Assembly (NCBI RefSeq): GCF_000384075.1
Contig: NZ_KB913025.1
Location: forward strand, 1,627,551-1,691,550
From: Methylovulum miyakonense HT12
Lineage (GTDB): Bacteria; Pseudomonadota; Gammaproteobacteria; Methylococcales; Methylomonadaceae
DNA: 64,000 nt
Reading direction: 5' to 3'
The position numbers were made by a program, and so were the translations under genes. Within the stretch, counting starts at the first letter, position 1. Every line of letters starts with the position of its first letter. Of the stretch, positions 1 through 9,663 are shown one piece after another. The notes beneath the pieces were generated by a model, which searched no databases, was not told the DNA's origin, and saw only the letters and a program-made list of their open reading frames with translations.

Positions 1-751
<751 letters not shown>

Positions 752-784
752 ATAACACCCAATCGGCCTGGTGGCCAGGCCAAG

Positions 785-883
785 GCCCGGGGCGGCTGAC
801 GCCGCCCCGGGCGACACATGGACTTTACAGGTTTCCGCGCGCGCCCCCGGGAGGGGGCGCGCACCGCCCGGCGAGCGCCGGGC
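785..883 (+). other. 23S-5S spacer with three GC-rich hairpins
   Basis: Three stem-loops stand in a row between 23S and 5S. The first is a perfect 12-bp stem (785-796 with 801-812, loop TGAC). The second is a 10-bp stem (839-848 with 853-862, loop GGGA). The third is about 7-8 bp (866-873 with 876-883). They probably act in rRNA processing of the precursor, which is an inference from position. No tRNA is present in the spacer. Confidence 0.6.
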
Positions 884-892
884 ACACCGAAT

Positions 893-1010
893 TGCTTGGT
901 GACCATAGCGAGCGTGAACCACCCGACCCCATCCCGAACTCGGAAGTGAAACCGCTTAGCGCCGATGATAGTGTGGCGGTTTGCCATGCGAAAGTAGGGA
1001 ATCGCCAAGC
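893..1010 (+). rRNA. rrf: 5S ribosomal RNA
   Basis: About 118 bases with the 5S core ACCCCATCCCGAACTCGGAA and GAAAC. The ends TGCTTGGTGA and ATCGCCAAGC pair as helix I. It lies about 140 bp after the 23S end and is followed at once by a rho-independent terminator, so it closes the rRNA operon. Confidence 0.95.
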
Positions 1011-1022
1011 GCCCAACCCAGG

Positions 1023-1059
1023 AAGCCCGCCCCCTCAACCGGGGGCGGGCTTTTTTTTG
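1023..1059 (+). terminator. rRNA operon terminator
   Basis: A strong GC stem (AAGCCCGCCCCC paired with GGGGGCGGGCTT, short loop) is followed by eight T. It begins 13 bp after the 5S gene. Confidence 0.92.
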
Positions 1060-1097
1060 CCCGCCGTTTCTGCCCCGGGCCCTGGGCGGCAAAGCCG

Positions 1098-1580
1098 TCA
1101 TAGGCCGGCGCCGGCCTGCGGGCCCTTTCCGCCAACCGGGGCGACCCGGAAAACGGTGCCGTCCACCGCCACCACCTTCACTTTGGTGCCGATGCCGCAG
1201 TCCTCGCCACACACCTTCCAGATGGAATCGTCAACCTTGATCTTGCCCCGGCCGTTTTCGACCGCCTCGTAAAGCTCAAAAACCCGGCCGACATATTGGG
1301 CGCCGCGTTTATTGAGCAAAGGTTTGTCTGATGCAATCATGTTTTTCTTGGCGAATATTTTCCAGCTTGCTATGGCGATAATCGACAATAAGGAAAAAAC
1401 AAAAAATTGCACCTCTATGGTGAATGAAGGGATGAGCCAAACTAGGATGCCTGTGGCCAACGCAGATGCGGACATCCATAAGAAGAAAAAGCCTGACACT
1501 AGCATTTCAATAACTAGAAAAATAATTGCCAGTATCCACCAATACCAAAAAACAAAGATAATATTTTCCATATTATTCAC
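1098..1580 (-). CDS. NfeD family membrane protein (YbbJ-like)
   Basis: 160 aa. Hydrophobic segments fill roughly residues 8-75, giving two or three membrane spans with aromatic-rich borders. A small soluble domain follows (about 85-150), as expected for the OB-fold of short NfeD proteins. NfeD proteins partner with SPFH/stomatin-like proteins in membrane organisation. The start codon overlaps the stop of the upstream SPFH gene by 8 bp, so the two are translationally coupled, like qmcA-ybbJ in E. coli. The C-terminal tail ([12 protein letters not shown]) is low complexity. The exact cellular role is unknown. Confidence 0.88.
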   Translation of the reverse strand: MNNMENIIFVFWYWWILAIIFLVIEMLVSGFFFLWMSASALATGILVWLIPSFTIEVQFFVFSLLSIIAIASWKIFAKKNMIASDKPLLNKRGAQYVGRVFELYEAVENGRGKIKVDDSIWKVCGEDCGIGTKVKVVAVDGTVFRVAPVGGKGPQAGAGL

Positions 1581-2505
1581 CAGCTTGGGGGCTTTTGTTC
1601 AAGGCTTCTTTTGCCAATTCGCCGATCCCACCCAATGCACCGATGACACTGGAAGAGTCCAATGGCATAAAAATCAGCTTACTATTAGTGGCTACGCCTA
1701 TCTCTTTTAACGCTTCTATGTATTTTTGTGCAACAAAATAGTTGATGGCGTTGATGTCGCCTTTGCTAATGGCTTCTGAAACCATGAGGGTCGCCCTTGC
1801 TTCTGCCTGAGCCAAACGTTCCCGTGCATCTGCGTCACGGTAAGCGGCTTCCTTACGGCCTTCCGCATCAAGGATAGCGGCTTGCTGCGCGCCTTCTGCG
1901 CGTAGGATTTCTGATTGCCTTAAGCCTTCCGCTTCAAGGATTGATGCGCGTTTTAGGCGTTCAGCCTTCATTTGGCGCCCCATCGCCTCGACCAAGTCTT
2001 TCGGTGGGGCAATGTCCTTGATTTCTATACGGGTGACTTTAATGCCCCAAGGCGTAGTCGCGTCGTCAACAACCGTCAATAGGCGGGCGTTAATGTCGTC
2101 ACGGCGCGACAATAACTCGTCCAAATCCATAGAACCCATGACGGTCCGGATATTGGTCATCACTAAATTCAAAATTGCCCAGTCTAGCTTACTTACTTCG
2201 TAGGCCGCTTTCGCGGCGTCCATCACCTGATAAAAAACCACGCCATCTACGGTGACCATTGCGTTATCTTTGGTAATGACTTCCTGTGAAGGCACGTCCA
2301 TTACCTGTTCCATCATGATCATTTTTCTGCCGACACGGTCAATGACCGGGAAGATGATATTTAACCCTGGCGTTAACGTGTTGGTGTATTTTCCAAACCG
2401 TTCCACAGTGTATTCCGTGCCCTGGGGGACGGATATGACGCTCATCAGGACGAGCAAAATGGCAAATATAAACAACACTAAGACAAAAATACCAAAACCA
2501 CTCAT
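1573..2505 (-). CDS. qmcA: SPFH/band 7 protein (QmcA-like stomatin)
   Basis: 310 aa. One N-terminal membrane anchor (residues 5-27) is followed by a band-7 domain beginning [16 protein letters not shown]. Then comes a long Ala/Glu-rich helical region (about 170-260, with repeated AEG/AEGR units) typical of oligomerising stomatin-like proteins, and a short C-terminus with [15 protein letters not shown], a usual paraslipin ending. The family forms large membrane assemblies linked to membrane microdomains and protein quality control. It is the first gene of a two-gene unit with the downstream nfeD. The upstream spacer (2506-2727) holds small hairpins only. Confidence 0.92.
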   Translation of the reverse strand: MSGFGIFVLVLFIFAILLVLMSVISVPQGTEYTVERFGKYTNTLTPGLNIIFPVIDRVGRKMIMMEQVMDVPSQEVITKDNAMVTVDGVVFYQVMDAAKAAYEVSKLDWAILNLVMTNIRTVMGSMDLDELLSRRDDINARLLTVVDDATTPWGIKVTRIEIKDIAPPKDLVEAMGRQMKAERLKRASILEAEGLRQSEILRAEGAQQAAILDAEGRKEAAYRDADARERLAQAEARATLMVSEAISKGDINAINYFVAQKYIEALKEIGVATNSKLIFMPLDSSSVIGALGGIGELAKEALNKSPQAGE

Positions 2506-2727
2506 AACGCCTCCGATTGTTGATAATTAAATGCCCTTGCGGGCGATTGGCGCAGATGCGCCAGATGATCCAGCGTGATGCAATAAATTATAGGCCCGGA
2601 ATGACAAATCATTCTGAACATTGCCAGAGTAACGATTAAAATAACGGCATTGCGGCCGCTGTGTTGCAAAAAATTTAACACAGGTAATACTGTACTTCTT
2701 TCAACCAAAGCTTAACAGGTAAATATA

Positions 2728-3012
2728 ATGATAACAGCCGCTTTTGACTTGGCCTTGTGGACAATCCTTTTCTTTATTATTGGAATGATCAAACCCAAGT
2801 GGCCTTTATTTTTTCTAAGTAAACCCGATCGGTTTCTTGTGGTGGTGATCACCACTGTGCTGGTGATGATTTCCTTGACGTTGTGGGGGGAAGGGAACCG
2901 TCGCGAAAAAGCAGAAAAAGAAGCTAAGACAGCGCCCGTTAAAGCCATGGAATCCCCTGCAACAGCTCCAGTCCCTGTCCCGCAAGCGGTTCCCGCCCCC
3001 GTCCAAAAATAA
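2728..3012 (+). CDS. Small two-span membrane protein, unknown function
   Basis: 94 aa. Two hydrophobic segments (about residues 4-22 and 35-54) are joined by a short basic loop (KPKWPLFFLSKPDR). The tail is first charged (EGNRREKAEKEAK) and then Pro/Ala/Val-rich (PVPVPQAVPAPVQK), which suggests a linker-like end in the periplasm or cytoplasm. It is divergent from the SPFH gene and 116 bp ahead of ispG. I do not recognise a family. The reading frame has sensible amino-acid use, so it is probably real. Confidence 0.6.
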   Translation: MITAAFDLALWTILFFIIGMIKPKWPLFFLSKPDRFLVVVITTVLVMISLTLWGEGNRREKAEKEAKTAPVKAMESPATAPVPVPQAVPAPVQK

Positions 3013-3128
3013 CGGGTGGCAATAAAAATATAGGCAATTGGCTATGATGCTGTTAAGTGCATCGCCTCAACTGCCGCTATCGCGTATAATTTTGCTAATC
3101 CTACTAATTTCCTAAGAAGATTTAGCGT

Positions 3129-4364
3129 ATGTCAATGAGCTTAAGAAAAATTACCCATCAAGTTTTGGTCGGCAATGTCAAGGTCGGTGGCGGTGCCCCG
3201 ATTGTCGTGCAGTCGATGACGAACACTGATACGGCAGATATTAATTCTACGGTTAACCAAATTATCGAATTATCAACCGCAGGTTCTGAATTAGTCCGGA
3301 TTACCGTCAATACCGAAGAGGCTGCTAAAGCGGTGGCCCCGATCCGTGAGCAATTAGACAAAAAAGGATATTCAGTCCCCATCGTTGGTGATTTCCATTT
3401 CAACGGGCATAAATTGCTGGAAAAATTTCCAGATTGCGCCCAGGCATTGGATAAATACCGTATTAATCCCGGTAACGTAGGCCGTGGACGCAGCCGCGAT
3501 CCCCAATTCCAGCAAATGATTGAATTTGCCTGCCAATATGACAAACCTGTCAGGATTGGCGTCAATGGGGGCAGCCTTGATCAAGCGGTACTGACACGTT
3601 TGCTGGATGAGAATAGGGGCTTAGCTAACCCTGAGCCGCTTGCCGCGATTACCCGCAGGGCCATTGTCCTGTCCGCTTTGGAAAGTGCGGCGAAGGCCGA
3701 AGAATTGGGTTTGGGCAAAAATAAAATTATCCTGTCCTGTAAAATCAGTAACGTCCAAGAGTTGATTTCAATCTATCAGGATTTGTCCAGCCGCTGCGAT
3801 TATGCCCTGCATCTGGGTTTGACTGAGGCGGGAATGGGTTCCAAAGGCATCGTCTCTTCGGCTGCCGCCCTTTCCGTGCTGATGCAACAGGGTATAGGCG
3901 ACACCATCCGTATTTCGCTGACTCCAGAACCCGGGACTTCCAGAACCCAAGAAGTTATCGTCGGGCAAGAAATCTTACAAACCATGGGCTTCCGCTCGTT
4001 TACGCCCATGGTCATATCCTGTCCGGGTTGCGGCCGGACGACCAGCGATTATTTCCAAAAACTGGCCATGGATATCCAAGGCTATTTGCGTGACCAAATG
4101 CCCGTCTGGCGTACCCAATACCCAGGTGTCGAGACGATGGAGGTGGCGGTGATGGGCTGTGTGGTTAATGGCCCAGGTGAAAGCAAGAGCGCCAATATCG
4201 GCATCAGTTTGCCAGGGACAGGCGAAACGCCCGTCGCACCTGTTTATGAAGACGGCGAAAAAACCGTGACTTTAAAAGGCGATCGGATAGCAGAAGAGTT
4301 TCAGGAGATTGTGCAACGGTATATAGAAAGCCATTACAGCGTGAAGGAAGAAGCTTCCGCCTGA
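3129..4364 (+). CDS. ispG: 4-hydroxy-3-methylbut-2-enyl diphosphate synthase
   Basis: 411 aa. It converts 2-C-methyl-D-erythritol 2,4-cyclodiphosphate to HMBPP in the methylerythritol phosphate route to isoprenoids. The TIM-barrel start ([17 protein letters not shown]) is present, as are the three [4Fe-4S] cysteines in SCPGCGRTT (near residue 297) and GCVVNGPGE (near 342). Length fits the usual bacterial short form. A second in-frame ATG lies two codons in. In many gammaproteobacteria it stands with rodZ and hisS; here it stands alone. Isoprenoid chain building continues with ispB at 49 kb. Confidence 0.97.
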   Translation: MSMSLRKITHQVLVGNVKVGGGAPIVVQSMTNTDTADINSTVNQIIELSTAGSELVRITVNTEEAAKAVAPIREQLDKKGYSVPIVGDFHFNGHKLLEKFPDCAQALDKYRINPGNVGRGRSRDPQFQQMIEFACQYDKPVRIGVNGGSLDQAVLTRLLDENRGLANPEPLAAITRRAIVLSALESAAKAEELGLGKNKIILSCKISNVQELISIYQDLSSRCDYALHLGLTEAGMGSKGIVSSAAALSVLMQQGIGDTIRISLTPEPGTSRTQEVIVGQEILQTMGFRSFTPMVISCPGCGRTTSDYFQKLAMDIQGYLRDQMPVWRTQYPGVETMEVAVMGCVVNGPGESKSANIGISLPGTGETPVAPVYEDGEKTVTLKGDRIAEEFQEIVQRYIESHYSVKEEASA

Positions 4365-4443
4365 TTTGTGCGGCCATACCGAATTTAATGAGGTTTGTGT
4401 TTAACAAACCGTAAAGACCTGTCCTAATAAAAGGAAAATCGCT

Positions 4444-4743
4444 GTGAGAAAAATAACCACAACTGTTGCTTTATTTGCAATGCTGACGTTGATAACGGGA
4501 TGTTCTTCAATCCCAATTAAAGGGGTTGTCCGAGACAAACCAACCGGCAACCCCATCTCTTCCGCCACGGTGACTATTGGTGACAAAACCACCGCGACTG
4601 ACGCGATGGGAAGTTATCACCTGGACATTTCAGATACCACCGCGGCCATGATTGTAAACGCCCCTGGCTACTACATTTTTACAAAGACCATTGGTGAGGA
4701 AACCATTCACGATATTGATTTGGTTCCCCGTAAGGGCGAATAG
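4444..4743 (+). CDS. Small lipoprotein with carboxypeptidase-regulatory-like fold
   Basis: 99 aa from a GTG start. A signal peptide ends in a lipobox LITGC, with the lipidated Cys at residue 20. The rest matches a small beta-sandwich of the carboxypeptidase regulatory-like/transthyretin-like type: KGVVRDKPTGNPISSATVTI, then TTATDAMGSYHLDI. Such domains are common in envelope proteins and have no enzymatic role by themselves. It lies 79 bp after ispG and is convergent with rapA. Whether it is co-transcribed with ispG is not clear. Confidence 0.8.
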   Translation: MRKITTTVALFAMLTLITGCSSIPIKGVVRDKPTGNPISSATVTIGDKTTATDAMGSYHLDISDTTAAMIVNAPGYYIFTKTIGEETIHDIDLVPRKGE

Positions 4744-4883
4744 CTTAGCGCCCAAACGCAGCTACCCTCCGTGCGGTGGCTCCGAGTACATTTCAGGCTC
4801 CGGCGCTGTCCGGATCACGCCCGCTTGAGGGGGTTGGGTGCTAAAACCCAAAGCCCGCCAACCCCCACTGCCTAGCCTTTTTG

Positions 4884-7724
4884 TCAACTGGCAATCACAA
4901 ACCTAACGGCGTCCAATCTGAGTTGTGCGGCCTGGATGCTTTCGTGCGCAAGTATGGCCAAATCTTTTAGTTGCTCAATTTCTTCAGCCCTGATGCTGGG
5001 ATTGACATCCTTTAGCCTGACCATGCGTTTGATTTCCGCTGACATGGATTCTAGCATCAATGTGTTTGCGTCGGCGGCCAGCTGTTGCATTTTGTTTCGC
5101 GCGAGCTCTTCGGCATTGCCCAACAGTTTGCCCAGTGGCGCCCGCTGGCTGTTCAGGAATGCGGCGATCTTATGTTTGTCAAACGCCTTGCCAGTATCTG
5201 GCAATTCCTGATGTCCGATCACGTCCGTCAAATCCTGTTGGTGCTGGTCCACCAATATCCTGATTGGGGTGTGCGGTAAAAAGCGGCCGATTTGCAGTCC
5301 GGCGGGCGCGCTGCATTCAACGATAAACAGGCATTCCAGCAAAAATTGTCCGGGCCTTAAAGTGCGGTGTTTGACTACGCTCACCACCGCATTGCCTGTT
5401 TCGCTGGACAAAACCAAGTCCATTGCGGCTATGACCATAGGATGTTCCCAGGTCAAAAACTGCATATCCTCACGTGCCAGCGCAGAGCTACGGCTGACGG
5501 TGACAGTCATTCCGTCTTCGTCCAGTCCTGGGAAATGCGCTATCCTGAGATGGTCGCTTGGACGGATGATATAGCAATCCACCGAATGGAATTCGGTATC
5601 CACGCCATAGCATTCAAATAGGGTTTCCATATAAGGCCATAAGGAACCTTCCTTTTCGTAGCCTTTTATTTGTGCAACCAATTGTTCGGCGGGCTCTTTA
5701 CGGTAAGAATTGAGTTCCAGCAGCTGGTCGCGGCCATTATGCAGTTGCGCTTCAATGTCCTTGCCAAGGCTTTTGGTTTTGGCGACCAAGGCGTCAATTT
5801 CGGCATCGTTGGGTTGGCGCAATAAGTCCGCCAAATCATCGTGCAGCAAATCGGCGACGGGGCGTGCGGCGGAACAATTGATCTTGAACGCATTCATGCC
5901 TTCGTCATACCACCGGAACAGCACCGCTTGCGCGGTATTTTCCAAGTACGGGATGTGGATCTGGATGACATGCTGTTGGCCGATCCGGTCAAGACGGCCA
6001 ATGCGTTGTTGCAATAAATCCGGGTTGGTAGGCAAGTCCCAAAGTATCAGGTGATGCACGAACTGGAAGTTACGGCCTTCGCTGCCTATCTCAGAACAGA
6101 TCAACAAGCGGGCGGCACTTTCCTGGTCGGCAAAATAGGCTGCCGCGCGGTCACGTTCGATAATGGACATGCCTTCATGGAACACCGCCGATGCAATACC
6201 GGCACGGGTCCTTAGGGCCAGTTCAAGATCAATCGCGGTTTGCGGTTGTTTACAAATTAGCAGGGCTTTTTGGTCGCGTAAAGGGGATGCCGAAGCCGTC
6301 AGTTTTTCAACTAGCCAGAGATAGCGGGGGTCGTGTTGTAAATCAAGGGAGTTTTCTTGCCCGTTTAAGGCGTAGCCATGGCGCTCCCGTTCGGGAAAGC
6401 CTTGTACGGTTTGCCTGGAATTGCGGAACAGGATCCGGCCCGTGCCGTGATGGTCGAGCAACACCTTTATCAAGGCCTCGCGGGCGGCCGCTGATTTTTC
6501 AGGGTCATTGAGGTTGCCCAAGAGGCTCCCTACATGGTCATCCTTAAGTAAGGTGTCCAGCAGTTTGGCATCATCGTCAGCCAGGGGTTTATCGGCCAAC
6601 AAGCTTTTTGCCGCATTGGCAACGGGCTCAAATTGCTTCTCTTCTTCGAGGAAAGCAGGGAAGTTGTAAAAACGGTCAGGATCCAGCAACCTTAGGCGGG
6701 CGAAATGGCTTTCTTTGCCGAGCTGTTCGGGGGTCGCCGTCAACAGGATTAAGCTGGGGGTGGCCATTGCGAGTTGTTCGACAAACAGATATTCGGGGCT
6801 GGCGGCTTGTTCGTTCCATTCCAGATGATGGGCCTCATCAACGATCACCATATCCCAGCCAGCTTGCAGGGCTTGTTTTTGCCGGGCCGGAAAGCGTGCA
6901 AAAAACTGTTGGCTGCACAGCACCAGTTGTTCGTTGACAAAGGGGTTGCCGTTACTGGTTGGTGTTTGCGGGAGTTCCATGAGGTTGTCTGCATCCATGC
7001 CGTCATCGCCTAATTCGCCCAAGCAACGAGCTTCATCAAACAAACTAAAGCGTAGGTTAAAGCGCCTAAGCATTTCCACCAGCCATTGGTGCAACAGGCT
7101 TTCCGGGACGATAATCAAAACCCGCTGGCTGAGCCCGTTGATCAAACGGTAATGCAAAATCAAGCCCGCTTCGATGGTTTTCCCCAAACCGACTTCATCC
7201 GCAAGCATAATCCTTGGGGCAATGCGGTTGGCGGATTCATGGGCAATGAACAATTGATGCGGGATTAGCGATGCGCGGCTTCCCAGCAAGCCTTTGACCG
7301 GGGATTGTTGATGCTGCTGCAACCTTTGCCAGGTTTCATAGCGTAAGGAAAACCATTGGTTAGGGTCAATCTGGCCAATGAACAAGCGGTCTTGGGGTTT
7401 GTTGAACTGGATCCGGTGGTTGAGCTCCACTTCTTCAAGCGCAGTTTCCATACCCTCACTGTTTTTACCGACATAAGTTATCAGGCCATTATTTTCAAGC
7501 AACTGCGTCACATGCAGTTTTTCTTCGTCCACCGATTCAATGGTGTCGCCTACGGAAAAAATGACCCTGGTTAAGGGGGCATTATCACGGGCATATATGC
7601 GCCGCTCACCGGACGCCAAATAAAGTACGGTGACACGGTTGAAGCTGACATCAATAATCAGGCCTAATCCCAATTCTGACTCGGTGTTGCTGATCCAGCG
7701 TTGTCCTGAGATAAATGGTTCCAT
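4884..7724 (-). CDS. rapA: RNA polymerase-associated SWI2/SNF2 ATPase RapA
   Basis: 946 aa, near the E. coli RapA length of 968. N-terminal Tudor-like/SH3-like region (FISGQRWISNTESELGLG). Snf2 ATPase motifs follow: ADEVGLGKTIEAGLIL (Walker A, about residues 172-187), VDEAHH (motif II, about 291-296) and LLTATPEQLG (motif III). The helicase C lobe contains ICSEIGSEGRNFQ and QQRIGRLDRIGQ (motif VI). The RapA-specific C-terminal region is present. RapA binds RNA polymerase and promotes its recycling. It is a single gene, upstream of and collinear with no obvious partner; the ABC exporter genes lie 54 bp upstream on the same strand. Confidence 0.96.
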   Translation of the reverse strand: MEPFISGQRWISNTESELGLGLIIDVSFNRVTVLYLASGERRIYARDNAPLTRVIFSVGDTIESVDEEKLHVTQLLENNGLITYVGKNSEGMETALEEVELNHRIQFNKPQDRLFIGQIDPNQWFSLRYETWQRLQQHQQSPVKGLLGSRASLIPHQLFIAHESANRIAPRIMLADEVGLGKTIEAGLILHYRLINGLSQRVLIIVPESLLHQWLVEMLRRFNLRFSLFDEARCLGELGDDGMDADNLMELPQTPTSNGNPFVNEQLVLCSQQFFARFPARQKQALQAGWDMVIVDEAHHLEWNEQAASPEYLFVEQLAMATPSLILLTATPEQLGKESHFARLRLLDPDRFYNFPAFLEEEKQFEPVANAAKSLLADKPLADDDAKLLDTLLKDDHVGSLLGNLNDPEKSAAAREALIKVLLDHHGTGRILFRNSRQTVQGFPERERHGYALNGQENSLDLQHDPRYLWLVEKLTASASPLRDQKALLICKQPQTAIDLELALRTRAGIASAVFHEGMSIIERDRAAAYFADQESAARLLICSEIGSEGRNFQFVHHLILWDLPTNPDLLQQRIGRLDRIGQQHVIQIHIPYLENTAQAVLFRWYDEGMNAFKINCSAARPVADLLHDDLADLLRQPNDAEIDALVAKTKSLGKDIEAQLHNGRDQLLELNSYRKEPAEQLVAQIKGYEKEGSLWPYMETLFECYGVDTEFHSVDCYIIRPSDHLRIAHFPGLDEDGMTVTVSRSSALAREDMQFLTWEHPMVIAAMDLVLSSETGNAVVSVVKHRTLRPGQFLLECLFIVECSAPAGLQIGRFLPHTPIRILVDQHQQDLTDVIGHQELPDTGKAFDKHKIAAFLNSQRAPLGKLLGNAEELARNKMQQLAADANTLMLESMSAEIKRMVRLKDVNPSIRAEEIEQLKDLAILAHESIQAAQLRLDAVRFVIAS

Positions 7725-7778
7725 TAAATTCTAAGTATTAAAGTTAAACAAAACACCATCAAAGCATGAAATTTAGCG

Positions 7779-8543
7779 TCACTGCTTGATGCCGGTGCCT
7801 TTATATAAAAGGTATAGGCTGAATATCGCCAACACGGCAATAAAACCGCCCGTCATTAAAAACGACAGCTGGACATCAATGTCTGATACCCCGATAAAGC
7901 CGTATCTGAAGGCATTGACCATATACAAAATCGGGTTGCCCATGGAAATTGTTTGCCAGATGCCCGGCAGCATATTGACGGAATAGAACACGCCGCCGAG
8001 ATAGCTTAATGGCGTCAAGACAAAGTTAGGGATAATTGAAATGTCATCAAAGCTTTCCGCCATCACGGCGTTGATAAAGCCCGCCAAGGCAAACAACGTC
8101 GCGGTCAAAAAAGCCATCGACACGCTGATCCATATGCTGTGGATAGTCAAATCGGCAAACAGCATGGCAATCAGGCCCACCACGCAGCCGACCAACAGGC
8201 CACGCATGACGCCGCCACTGACGTAGCCGGCCAAGATCACCCAATTCGGCACTGGCGCGACAATGAGTTCTTCAATGTTGCGCTGGAATTTGGTCGAATA
8301 AAAAGATGACACGACATTGGCGTAGGCGTGGCTGATGACCGACATCAAAATCACTCCGGGCACGATATAGTCCATATAGGGTGAGCCGTTGATGCTGCCG
8401 ATGCGGTCGCCCATTAGCTTGCCAAAAATCAGAAAATACAATGTGGTGGTGATGGCGGGCGGCAACAAGGTCTGGGGCCAAATCCGCACAAAGCGATAAA
8501 TTTCTTTGATAATGATCGTGCGGAAAGGAATCCAATTGTTCAT
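7779..8543 (-). CDS. ABC-2 type exporter permease (YadH-like)
   Basis: 254 aa with about six hydrophobic spans. The ABC-2 signature region is seen in NFVLTPLSYLGGVFYSVNMLPGIWQ near residues 180-205. The start overlaps the end of the ATPase gene by 4 bp (ATGA arrangement), so the pair forms one exporter. YadG/YadH-type pairs have no firmly assigned substrate. Confidence 0.92.
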   Translation of the reverse strand: MNNWIPFRTIIIKEIYRFVRIWPQTLLPPAITTTLYFLIFGKLMGDRIGSINGSPYMDYIVPGVILMSVISHAYANVVSSFYSTKFQRNIEELIVAPVPNWVILAGYVSGGVMRGLLVGCVVGLIAMLFADLTIHSIWISVSMAFLTATLFALAGFINAVMAESFDDISIIPNFVLTPLSYLGGVFYSVNMLPGIWQTISMGNPILYMVNAFRYGFIGVSDIDVQLSFLMTGGFIAVLAIFSLYLLYKGTGIKQ

Positions 8544-9472
8544 GCGGCCTCCCCGGTGGTTTTGGCGTCAACTAAATCCATAAATAACTGTTCGAGGCGG
8601 TTGGTTTTATTTTTCAAGCTCAACACGCGGATGTCCTGCCCGCTGAGTTGTTTGAACAGCTCGTTAAGGCCGCTTTCCTTGGGCACTGCAACTTCAAGGA
8701 TCTTGTCGTCCATCAAGTCGATTTTAAAACCGTCAAAAACCGGGGCGGCCGCTAGCGGTTCCGCCAAATCCAGGACAAAATGGTCGACATTCAGCCGTGC
8801 CAGCAACGATTTCATATCCGAATTTTCGACGATGCACCCTTGGTCAATGATCGCAATATTGCGGCATAGGCTTTCGGCTTCTTCCAAATAATGCGTGGTC
8901 AAGATAATGGTCGTGCCTTGCTGGTTGACCTCTTCCATCATTTTCCACATGGAGCGGCGGATTTCTATATCCACCCCCGCAGTGGGTTCGTCAAGGATCA
9001 GCAGCTTGGGGGCATGCACCATCGCCCGCGCAATCATTACGCGGCGTTTCATGCCGCCCGACAAGCGCCGTGAAATGGTGTCGCGCTTGTCCCATAAATC
9101 CATTTGTTTAAGGCATTGCTCCGTGCGTTGGAGCGCCAACTGCCGGGGCGTGCCGTAATACCCCGCCTGGTTGAGCAGGATGCTTTTAACCGTATCGAAC
9201 TGGTTAAAATTTATTTCTTGCGGCACAAGGCCTATACAACTTTTGGCTTGGGACCTTTCTTTTTTTAAATCGTGGCCAAAAATACTGACCGAACCGCTGC
9301 TGGCATTCACCAGCGAGCTGATGATGCCTATCGCCGTGGATTTGCCCGCCCCATTAGGGCCTAGCAAGGCGAAAAAATCGCCTGCTTCAACATCCAGGTC
9401 GATGCCTTTTAAGGCCTCATGGCCGTTGTTATAGGTTTTTCTAAGATTTCGAATGGATAATGCTTTCATCAA
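8540..9472 (-). CDS. ABC transporter ATP-binding protein (YadG-like)
   Basis: 310 aa. Walker A GPNGAGKST (38-46), signature LSGGMKRR (137-144), and Walker B LLILDEPTAGVD (157-168) are all intact, as is the switch His in TTHYLEEAE. A C-terminal regulatory extension follows (about 225-310). It pairs with the permease that overlaps its stop. Two start codons in tandem (MMK) leave a one-residue uncertainty. Confidence 0.95.
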   Translation of the reverse strand: MMKALSIRNLRKTYNNGHEALKGIDLDVEAGDFFALLGPNGAGKSTAIGIISSLVNASSGSVSIFGHDLKKERSQAKSCIGLVPQEINFNQFDTVKSILLNQAGYYGTPRQLALQRTEQCLKQMDLWDKRDTISRRLSGGMKRRVMIARAMVHAPKLLILDEPTAGVDIEIRRSMWKMMEEVNQQGTTIILTTHYLEEAESLCRNIAIIDQGCIVENSDMKSLLARLNVDHFVLDLAEPLAAAPVFDGFKIDLMDDKILEVAVPKESGLNELFKQLSGQDIRVLSLKNKTNRLEQLFMDLVDAKTTGEAA

Positions 9473-9663
9473 TAGATTTTACTGTTTTAAATGATTGGCC
9501 TGCGGACTGCTCCTGTGGCAACATGATAAAACTAACGCTTAACGGAAACTGGCAAATAAGTTAAATTAGCTGGTGTATCTGGCAAATGCCGTTGAAATGG
9601 GCTGCTAAATCCGCGTGATTTTAGCAGAAATTAACAAGCCCCGTAGACAAAACTGGAAAACCT

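Noticed and set aside
4829-4866. GGGGGTTGG/CCAACCCCC stem between the lipoprotein gene and rapA
   Set aside because: A 9-bp stem with a 20-base loop and no T run directly after it; terminator role not supported.
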